64,000 nt of DNA from the NCBI RefSeq assembly GCF_000497045.1, contig NW_015961970.1:2075706-2139705 (forward strand), given 5' to 3'. The notes beneath the pieces are model-generated. The model saw nothing but the letters and a program-made list of their open reading frames with translations. It was not told the origin of the DNA and did not search any database. This document shows, piece after piece, positions 56,977 through 64,000 of the stretch. Origin of the DNA: Kalmanozyma brasiliensis GHG001 (Eukaryota > Basidiomycota > Ustilaginomycetes > Ustilaginales). Positions within the stretch are counted from its first letter, which is position 1, and each line of letters opens with the position of its first letter. Position numbers and translations under genes: made by a program.

Positions 56977-58035
56977 TCAACGACGGCCTCTCTCCTCATC
57001 GTCCTTTGCTTCCACCTCATCGTCCACCTTCGGCAGACCGGGACTCGCCGCACGAGAGCCGTCTCTAGACCCAGCCCTGGCCCTCGACCTAGACCTCGAC
57101 GCGGACGCCGACCTCTGCGCCGGAATGATGCCGTTCGGGTAGGCGCTCTTGTTGTGCACCGCCTCGTTGTAGTCCCGCCTCCTCTCGGATTCGAGCTGCT
57201 GCGAGAACTCCTTTTGCTTCTTGCTGGTCTGGCCGGCTTGGAGGAAGAGGCTGTCCCACGTGGACGGGCGAACTTTCGCCTGGAGCTCGTCGAGCTTTTC
57301 GTCGGTGGTGAAGGTGAGGTAGTGCTCGCGGTGCGTGTCGATGGCTGCGAAGAGGGCTGCTACGAGGTACGGCACGGAAAGGTGGGAGGGGAGGCTGGCG
57401 AGGGAGGCATCAAAGTGGGCGAGCGTCGCATGGACACCTTTGACGAGCTCAACAAGGGTGGACTTTGCACCGGAGGAGTTGCGGCGGAGCGAGACGTCGA
57501 GCGACTTGAGCGAGCCCTTGATGTAGATCTCGTCCGAGGAGGATGAGGATTCGCCAGTGGAAGCAGGGGGCATCTCGAGATGATACTTGCTCTTGAAGAG
57601 ACCCTTGGTGGAGATCTTGGTGCATTTGCCAAAGCTTCCGTCCTGCTCGAGTTCGATCACCTCGTAGGTGGAGGATGCGACGTGCTTGCGAACGGCGAAG
57701 GGCGTCGAGCGCTCCGCACAGACGACCACCTTGATGGGTGAGGCGAAGATCTCAGCTGCATTGCCGACGAGGTTCTGGTAGAGCGAATCGTCGAAGGTGG
57801 ACTCGCGGGAATGCTCGAGCTGCACAAGCTCGAAAACGACTCGGTCATCTGCGTTGGCGTCGACAAAGAGGATAGGGTCGCGCTTGCGGTCGAGGTTCTT
57901 GACGTTCAGCGAGCAGGGCAGGTTGGCGGGGAAGGGGGCCGTGCTGCTGGCAATGTTGTACGAGGGGACCGTCTCGACGGTGGTGGTACTGTGGGCGTAG
58001 CCCGGCGGCGTAGACTCGACTTGAGCGGCGGCCAT
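56977..58035 (-). CDS. unrecognised 352-residue protein with RS-rich tail
   Basis: I do not recognise the family. Residues about 1-45 are Ser/Thr/Pro-rich. About 45-200 look like a beta-rich domain (DPILFVDANADDRVVFELV, PIKVVVCAERSTPFAVRKHV, TYEVIELEQDGSFGKCTKIS), interrupted by a Ser run (GESSSSSDEIY). About 195-260 is helical (KSTLVELVKGVHATLAHFDA, VPYLVAALFAAIDTHREHYL). A charged segment (KKQKEFSQQLESERRRDYNE) precedes an Arg/Ser-rich low-complexity tail with several RS pairs. It has no signal peptide or membrane segment, so is likely cytosolic or nuclear. The regular codon use and intact frame argue it is a real gene. Confidence 0.75.
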   Translation of the reverse strand: MAAAQVESTPPGYAHSTTTVETVPSYNIASSTAPFPANLPCSLNVKNLDRKRDPILFVDANADDRVVFELVQLEHSRESTFDDSLYQNLVGNAAEIFASPIKVVVCAERSTPFAVRKHVASSTYEVIELEQDGSFGKCTKISTKGLFKSKYHLEMPPASTGESSSSSDEIYIKGSLKSLDVSLRRNSSGAKSTLVELVKGVHATLAHFDASLASLPSHLSVPYLVAALFAAIDTHREHYLTFTTDEKLDELQAKVRPSTWDSLFLQAGQTSKKQKEFSQQLESERRRDYNEAVHNKSAYPNGIIPAQRSASASRSRSRARAGSRDGSRAASPGLPKVDDEVEAKDDEERGRR

Positions 58036-59793
58036 CGTGATTGAGCTGATGCTGGGTCAGACGAGAATGGTGGTGATGGTAGGGAGGACAGGTGGACGAG
58101 GTAAGGAAGAAGAATTTTTGAGCTGATAGCACAGGAAGATCCGACGATTGACATGTCTTGGCAGGAGTCAGCTGCTCCACGGCTTTTCCGATTTGAGACC
58201 ACGCGGTGACGGCGGCTGAGGTTGATCCGAGAACAATCGCCTCGCACACAGGCACGCGAGCTGTGCCTCTGCTCATTTCGTATCATGGCTGCCAGCTTCG
58301 GCTATCGACTCTGCCAAACAAGTCTTTCGCTTTCCGTCATCACTGATTCATCAGGCCCTTGGACCTTCGTCTCCATGCTGTGTATGCGGCGGGACGTGAG
58401 CTCAAAGTTCGATCGACGTTCATCTCAACCAGGACACGAAACTTCAGGGTCTGCGTCGTCGGAGAAGACCGAAGTAGGCGCGGAAGGTCGGATGGGTCTG
58501 ATCGCTTGTATCGGGCTTGTAGTCATCTCGATAAGCAAACTAGATCCTTTCCATCGGAAGGAAGCGAGAGCGCAAGGAATGAAGGCACAGCAGCCGAGCA
58601 GAGCCCAAAATTGAGAGATCTCGCAGCGAACTGCAGGTTCAAACGCATCTACAAAATGAGTTTGTATTGATCGAGGGGCGATTGCAAGGCAGGCTGGGAG
58701 CCGAGCCTTGAAAATCCATTTGAACCTGCGGCTAGGCATGTGGCTTCCCGCGGCTGCGTTTCTGCCTGTGGTTCAACACGGTCGCGTAACAAGGAACGCG
58801 CGCGCGGCCGGTCTGGGGAAACTGACCTGCATCCTGGCACAGACACAGCTGCAGATTGATCTGCACTTGCGAGCCAATCTCGAGGCGCAACCTTCATCAC
58901 ATCCCACTTTTAGATCACACCTTGAGCTACGTGGCTGTCGAGGGAAGCTTCGGAGGGCGTAGCGACGATAGCCAGAAGATAAAGGTTTGAGCTACGACTT
59001 GTATTGTTGCCCTTCCATCACTTGCAAGCTCCGTTGCATTCCCACAGCGCACAGGAGGTAGGGAGGCAAGCAAGGGTCGTACACGGAGACTCTGCCGGCG
59101 ACGCCTCTTTCGAACCATCGGCTTTGCCTCGTCGCTCCGGCTTTGAATTCGACTGAGTAAATTTGTATTGGCTCGCGTCGCATCTAGTGGCGCCATTCTC
59201 CCTCTCCCTCTCCCTCCTGACTGGGTTCGAGTCTCCTGAGATCCGCCGACCTCCTCGGTCAGCTTGTGTGGCCAAAAGATCGAAATGACCTCTTGTTCAA
59301 CCGGCGCACGCAGAGAGTGAGGGTCCTCCTGTCAAATTGAGCTGCTCCCTGCAGCCTGTCAACAGCTCTCGCCTTCTCTCTTGCTGCGCCGATAATCTGG
59401 TCAGCTTTTATCGGCCAGCTTCGCGCTCGCCAGCCTCTGGCCTCGTTCTCCGACTTCGCCTTACCTCTCACTGCGGGCGAGTGTCTCTTGTGTCCAAGCT
59501 GTGCCGAAGCCTCCATCACGGCCTTCCGCCCTTGAGTCTGGATCGTCTGTTCCCTTTGACCACCATCCCCACCTCTCCCTCCGCCATCCTTACTTGCTCA
59601 GTCTCCATCACCCCGCCCGTTTCACCCTTCCGTTTCCCACCTGACCCTCTCTTCAGACCGCTGATCGTGCGGCTCGTCTATCACACACCCGCGAGCACCA
59701 TCTATCCACGTCGGCATCGAAGCAGCTCTACCTCGATTTTGTCCGCTCATCGAAGCAGATAACAACTCGACTAAGCGGTGATAGTCCCACACA
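58036..59793. promoter_or_regulatory. 1.76-kb divergent spacer before the KRE6/SKN1 gene
   Basis: No tRNA, repeat family or coding gene is supported. A CTCTCC short repeat occurs near 59197-59217, and 59500-59760 is C/T-rich and likely the leader of the glucan synthesis gene. Confidence 0.5.
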
Positions 59794-61704
59794 ATGAGCC
59801 GACAGAGCGGCCCCTATCGCAGCGTCCCAGGATCACAGCCGCAGCCACGAGGCGCCATGCCTTCCTACAAGCAAGTCTCATACACACCGCCAGCCGCTGG
59901 TCGTCCTGGTCCGCGTGGTGCGGCCCCAAGCCAGAACACGTCCGGCTCCTTCTCAAGCGCCGACGCCTCCTCCAACACCCATCAGCAGCGTCTCTTGCCA
60001 ACCACTGGCTACCGCGCACGCAACAATCAGCAGAGCGGCCGTCCTTCCATGGCCAGCTCGCGCGCCAACACTTTCGCATCATCCGGCTCAGCCTCCGCCT
60101 CAGACTACAAGTACGCTACAGGCGGCGGTGCTGGCCAGCCCCTCTTCAACGGTCCCGAAGACGACGATGACATGCATGACTGGAAGAAGGAGTCGCATTC
60201 GCATGCCATGTCCTGGCGCGGTATTGCCAATGTCGCCACCCTCTTCTTTCTCGTCACTGGCCTCGTCGCTCTCTTCGCTGGTTACCCTATCATCTCGCAC
60301 TTCGAGAAGGCCCGTAACAAGGCTGCTCAAAACGGCTTCAACATCGGCGGCACCAACGGCTCTGGTCAGGTCCCCGATCTCCCCCTCTTCAGTCTTGTCG
60401 ACTCGGACACGCCGCAGTCTGCTTACACCCGCACTTCGGCGGCTGACGGCAAGTCGTACCACCTTGTCTTCTCCGACGAGTTCGAGAAGGAAGGTCGCAC
60501 CTTCTGGCCCGGTGATGACCCGTTCTGGGAGGCCATCGATCTCTATTACGGCGTCACGGGTGACTACGAATGGTATTCGCCCGATGCGGTCAACACCACT
60601 GGTGGCGCTCTCACTATCACCATGACCCAGAAGACCACGCACAATCTCAACTTCCAGTCGGGCATGCTCCAGTCTTGGAACAAGTTCTGCTTCCAGGGTG
60701 GCTACATTGAGTTCTCGATGCGCATGCCCGGTTCGCCATCGACCTCTGGCTACTGGCCTGGTCTCTGGTTGATGGGCAACTTGGGCCGTCCCGGATACCC
60801 TGGTTCCACTGACGGCATGTGGCCCTACTCGTACGCCAGCTGTGACGCGGGCATCTTACAGAACCAGACCTGGGTCAACGGCACGGGTCCCGACGGCGCC
60901 ATCAACTCGAAAGGTACCTATTCGGTCGGCGGACAAGTCTCGCTTTTGTCGGGCATGCGATCTCCTGCCTGCACCTGCCCAGGCGAGGATCACCCCGGTC
61001 CCAACGTCAATGTCGCCCGTTCGTCGCCAGAGCTCGATATCCTCGAAGCCCAGATTCAGAACCACCAGGGCGTGTCGCACGGCTATGCTTCGCAGTCCTA
61101 CCAAGTCGCACCGTTCGACTTGAGCTACGAGTGGGTCAACACGTCGGCTGCTGTCAAGATCTACGATGACGACGTGACCGTCATCAACTCATACAAGGGC
61201 AACGTCTACCAGGAAGCTGTCTCTTCGCTTACGCAGATTCCCGACACTGGCTACGTTGACAGTTCCAATGCGTACGTCACCTATGGCGTGGAGTACCAGC
61301 CAGACTGGAATGAGAACGGAGGTGGTTCCATCACCTGGTATGTCGGCGGCAAGCCCTCGTGGTCGGTCAACGGCAAGGCCATGCCCGCAAACCCTCCCAT
61401 GGACATTGGCATCCGCACCATCTCGGTCGAGCCCATGTCCATCATCATGAACCTTGGCATGTCTCCCACCTTCCAGCGTGTCAACTTCGGCGCGGGCGGC
61501 GTTCAGTTCCCCGCCATCATGTCGGTCGACTACGTCCGCGTGTATCAGCTGGACGGCCAGACAGATCGCATCTCCTGCGATCCTGCTGACCATCCAACCG
61601 CCCAGTACATCGCAAACCATCCAGATCTCTATCACAACGAAAACTATACTCGCTATACAGACTCCAAGCGCAAGTGGCCAAAGAACAGGCTCACTGGATG
61701 CTGA
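59794..61704 (+). CDS. KRE6: Kre6/Skn1-type beta-1,6-glucan synthesis protein (GH16 fold)
   Basis: 636 residues, a type II membrane protein. A disordered Ser/Gln/Pro-rich cytoplasmic region (1-140) is followed by a single membrane segment near 150-172 (VATLFFLVTGLVALFAGYPI). The luminal SKN1/KRE6 domain is GH16-like: YHLVFSDEFEKEGRTFWPGDDPFWEAIDLYYG, FCFQGGYIEFSMRMPG, GYWPGLWLMGNLGRPGYPG, the ELDILEAQ catalytic-type motif (E-x-D-x-x-E) near 415, and MSVDYVRVYQ at the end. Several N-glycosylation sequons are present. The family is required for beta-1,6-glucan of the cell wall and works in the ER/Golgi. The C-terminal 60 residues after the domain are family-typical (CDPADHPT...NHPDLYHNEN). Confidence 0.95.
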   Translation: MSRQSGPYRSVPGSQPQPRGAMPSYKQVSYTPPAAGRPGPRGAAPSQNTSGSFSSADASSNTHQQRLLPTTGYRARNNQQSGRPSMASSRANTFASSGSASASDYKYATGGGAGQPLFNGPEDDDDMHDWKKESHSHAMSWRGIANVATLFFLVTGLVALFAGYPIISHFEKARNKAAQNGFNIGGTNGSGQVPDLPLFSLVDSDTPQSAYTRTSAADGKSYHLVFSDEFEKEGRTFWPGDDPFWEAIDLYYGVTGDYEWYSPDAVNTTGGALTITMTQKTTHNLNFQSGMLQSWNKFCFQGGYIEFSMRMPGSPSTSGYWPGLWLMGNLGRPGYPGSTDGMWPYSYASCDAGILQNQTWVNGTGPDGAINSKGTYSVGGQVSLLSGMRSPACTCPGEDHPGPNVNVARSSPELDILEAQIQNHQGVSHGYASQSYQVAPFDLSYEWVNTSAAVKIYDDDVTVINSYKGNVYQEAVSSLTQIPDTGYVDSSNAYVTYGVEYQPDWNENGGGSITWYVGGKPSWSVNGKAMPANPPMDIGIRTISVEPMSIIMNLGMSPTFQRVNFGAGGVQFPAIMSVDYVRVYQLDGQTDRISCDPADHPTAQYIANHPDLYHNENYTRYTDSKRKWPKNRLTGC

Positions 61705-61799
61705 TCGAAGGTGTAGCCAACGGACAATGCTAGCTCGTATGATTTCTTGGGTGGTGGTGGTGTTGTAATTTTTTAGGTCCCGAACTATTTTCCCCAACC

Positions 61800-62980
61800 C
61801 GAGAATGCGTCTGCGTGTGGCCCGGCCCGTCAGAGAGTGCGCTTTGTGCGGACAGGCTTCAATGTGCTCTGAGAGTTTGCATGCGAGTGTGTGTGCGAGT
61901 GGCACAAAGACGCTTGGCAGAGCGTTCCCGCGGACTGCAAGACGGACAGCGTGTTGAGAACAAAGACAGGGTTTCCGCTTCCCCGCGAACCCTGTGTGCG
62001 CTCTCGATTGCGATCGCTCCCGTGGGCAGCTCACCCTTGTTAGCGAGAATCACCCACACACGCATAGGTGAGCCAGCGCGGACTGCGTCACAGCGGGCCT
62101 ACTGAGCACAGACTGTCCCGTCGAGCATTGTGCGCCATGCGGAAAGGCCTCATTGTTTTGTGAGAGTCGCACAAAGCTTTTGTGTGTGCCCGCCAGCGCG
62201 TCTCTGCGGGCTGCAAGACAGGCAGCATTACGTGCACACCGCCGGTGCCGCCTGTTCTATGCACTCGCTGCGTCCGTCTGCGGCGGCCAATCCCTGCCTG
62301 CGAACGTCGCCTGCGTGACAGTGAGACTCATCCAAACAGGGTTGTGTGAGCCGGCTAACGCGTGTTTGCGGACTTCAGCACGGCCTGGCACAGACTGCAG
62401 GTGAAGATCGCGCGCTGTGCGGGAACGGTCTCGTTGGTTTCCGAGGGCCACTGTCAGAGCCACACAGAGACGGTCAGGTGAGCCCGCCAACGCGAGTTGG
62501 CGTAGCGAGCTAAGTTAGTCGGCCTGCTGAGCGCAAGCCGGCCGCCCGCCGATCCGCTTGCTTGCTGTGTCTGAGTGCACGCGCGTCTGTGTGAGTGTGG
62601 ATGTGAGTGGCTAGACCCGTCTCTCTGGCTCACAATGGTGCTCCGCTCACCGACAGAAGTCGCATTGATGCGGAAGCTGGCCGTTCTGCTTTTGAGCTAC
62701 AGTGTGTCTGCTAAATCATGGACAGTTCGGCTGCGCACGGCCTGCGTGTGCATGCGTGGTCCCTCTCAGCAGCTCACTGTATTCGATTTGTGTGGACCGC
62801 CCGTTTCTTCCAGGGCGTCTCTCGCCCGGCCTGAACTTGTTCCTCGCAGAGACCGCAGAGACGTCTGTCGGAATCTTCGCTTCTCTCTGACACACTGGCT
62901 GCATGTGTATGAGTATTGTATTACAGACGCCTGGATGGAATGGGAGGGGTATGTTGAGCACCCGAGAATGCGATTTTGAG
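61800..62980. repeat. decayed GC-rich tandem-like repeat tract
   Basis: Noncoding sequence in which related blocks recur imperfectly. The block around 61838-61950 (TGTGCGGACAGGCTTCA, then CACAAAG, then CGGACTGCAAGACGGACAGC) is echoed at 62129-62226 (ATGCGGAAAGGCCTCA, CACAAAG, CGGGCTGCAAGACAGGCAGC). Partial copies appear near 62343-62385, 62414-62503 and 62663-62701. The spacing of the first two is about 275 bp. TGTG and GCG words are overrepresented. No open frame of interest is present. Confidence 0.6.
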
Positions 62981-63036
62981 ACCAAGACAATGTTCGCTGT
63001 GTTGAGACTATACGAGAGACGAGCTGTTCGATCCAT

Positions 63037-64000
63037 TTAGAGGACGTTCTCCTTGGGGAACTTGAGGATGGGGCCGACCTGACCGATGCACATGCCGCCG
63101 AGCTTGTGGCCGACGTCGATGGCCTCGTCGACGCTCTTGCCGAGCACGAGCGCACCGACGACACCACCAGCAAAAGCGTCACCGGCACCGTTGGTGTCGA
63201 CAATGTCCGCAGGGTTGATCTTGGGCGTCTCGTGGACGAACTGCTCCTTCTCCCCCTTCTTGGCGAGGATGGTGGGCTGAGCACCCTGGGTGATGATCAC
63301 CACGCGCTTCTCGGCCTTGGAGGTCTTGGACTCAAAGTCGGCGATGGCCTGGGCGATGGTCTTGAGGTCCTTGGACTCGAGCTTGTGTGCGGCGGCCCAC
63401 GCCTCGGCCTCGGTCTCGTTGCCGAAGATGACGTCAGCGTAAGGAACGACACTGTCGACCTGCGAGGTGAAGAATTGGGGGATGAAGGGAGCGGAAAGGT
63501 TCATGGTGAACGAGACATCGCGGCTCTTGGCCTCCTCGGCGAGGACGAGGGCCGACTCAACACCGTGTGTGAGGAAGAAACCGCCGAGGTAGAAGATCTT
63601 GGCGTTCTTGATAGCCTTCTGCGCCTCCTCGGTCTCGAGGTGTGACTTGCTGAACTTCTCAGCCGCGCCGAGGTTGGTGCAGAGCGATCGGTTGTGGCCG
63701 GTGATGACGACGGCACACGAGCCAGTGGGCTGGTCCTCGCTGAACTGGTAGATGCTCTTGAGACCCTCCTTGTCGTTGGCCGCCTGCAGCTGCTTGGCCA
63801 GGTCATCCTTGCCGACACAGCCGAGGTAGGCAGTCGAGTTGGCCGGAAGCACGTACTGCGCGCAGCGAGCAGCGTTCTGGGCCGCACCACCAGCAACGTA
63901 GGTGACATCGTAGTTGTCGACAATGTCCTGGTAGATGGCGAGCTGCTTCTCGTCCGCGAGCACGGCATCGTTGGGCTTGAGGTTGTACTTCTCGAGCATC
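63037..64000 (-). CDS. ADO1: adenosine kinase, 3' part; start codon beyond the right edge
   Basis: About 321 residues of a PfkB-family sugar/nucleoside kinase that phosphorylates adenosine to AMP. The frame is open to the right end of the window. Adenosine-kinase features: YVAGGAAQNAARCAQYVL, GCVGKDDLAKQLQ, AVVITGHNRSLCTNLGAAEKF, FTMNLSAPFIPQFF, VIFGNETEAEAWA, and the PfkB signature VDTNGAGDAFAGGVVGALV with the catalytic Asp in GAGDAF. The Met at 63997-63999 corresponds to an internal residue; the family's N-terminal GNPLLD-type segment is missing and should lie to the right. Its stop is followed downstream by the decayed repeat tract. Confidence 0.95.
   Translation of the reverse strand, partial: MLEKYNLKPNDAVLADEKQLAIYQDIVDNYDVTYVAGGAAQNAARCAQYVLPANSTAYLGCVGKDDLAKQLQAANDKEGLKSIYQFSEDQPTGSCAVVITGHNRSLCTNLGAAEKFSKSHLETEEAQKAIKNAKIFYLGGFFLTHGVESALVLAEEAKSRDVSFTMNLSAPFIPQFFTSQVDSVVPYADVIFGNETEAEAWAAAHKLESKDLKTIAQAIADFESKTSKAEKRVVIITQGAQPTILAKKGEKEQFVHETPKINPADIVDTNGAGDAFAGGVVGALVLGKSVDEAIDVGHKLGGMCIGQVGPILKFPKENVL

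Noticed and set aside
59190..59245. GGTTCGAGTCTC resembling a tRNA T-loop
   Set aside because: No matching acceptor stem, D-loop or anticodon arm can be built around it.

Overview
The window looks like a chromosome segment of a basidiomycete fungus, most probably a smut or smut-related yeast (Ustilaginaceae). The basis is compact GC-rich coding sequence, few short GT-AG introns (about 63-590 bp), pyrimidine-rich leaders in front of start codons, a Rac1-type GTPase very close to the fungal/animal consensus, and several small secreted proteins arranged as tandem or convergent pairs. Species assignment is inference; no database was searched.

Layout. 0.3-6.5 kb: last exon of ribosomal protein S28 (cut by the left edge), a UPF0303 protein, the GTPase Rac1 (one intron) and a UBE2O-type ubiquitin-conjugating enzyme. 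7.2-17.8 kb: the RAVE subunit Rav1, then three mitochondrial genes: acyl carrier protein (three exons, minus strand), ribosomal protein bL17m (divergent) and a PPR protein. 17.9-20.4 kb: a direct duplication of about 1.3 kb carrying two secreted, effector-like paralogues together with their promoters. 21.3-30 kb: a PH-domain scaffold-like protein, a tail-anchored heme oxygenase, a Bin3/MePCE-type RNA methyltransferase and a protein with an R3HCC1-type RRM. 30.1-42.1 kb: Rsm22/METTL17, the inner-nuclear-membrane protein Ima1, fumarase (spliced mitochondrial presequence), the mitochondrial GTPase Mtg1 and carnitine acetyltransferase. 45.2-50 kb, after a 3.1-kb gene-free spacer: a 1598-residue enzyme with the adenylation - carrier - membrane - triple hexapeptide-repeat plan of single-module poly-amino-acid synthetases. 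51-54.3 kb: an M1 aminopeptidase with an ambiguous N-terminus. 54.9-56.4 kb: two convergent intron-containing small secreted proteins, neither complete as a single open frame. 57-64 kb: an unrecognised 352-residue protein, a Kre6/Skn1 beta-1,6-glucan synthesis protein, a decayed GC-rich repeat tract and the 3' part of adenosine kinase.

How the genes relate. Most are independent housekeeping genes, with a notable number of mitochondrial ones (ACP, bL17m, PPR protein, Rsm22, fumarase, Mtg1, probably carnitine acetyltransferase). The accessory content lies in three places: the duplicated secreted pair at 18-20 kb, the NRPS-like membrane synthetase at 45-50 kb, and the convergent secreted pair at 55-56 kb. 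These are the best candidates for undescribed biology.
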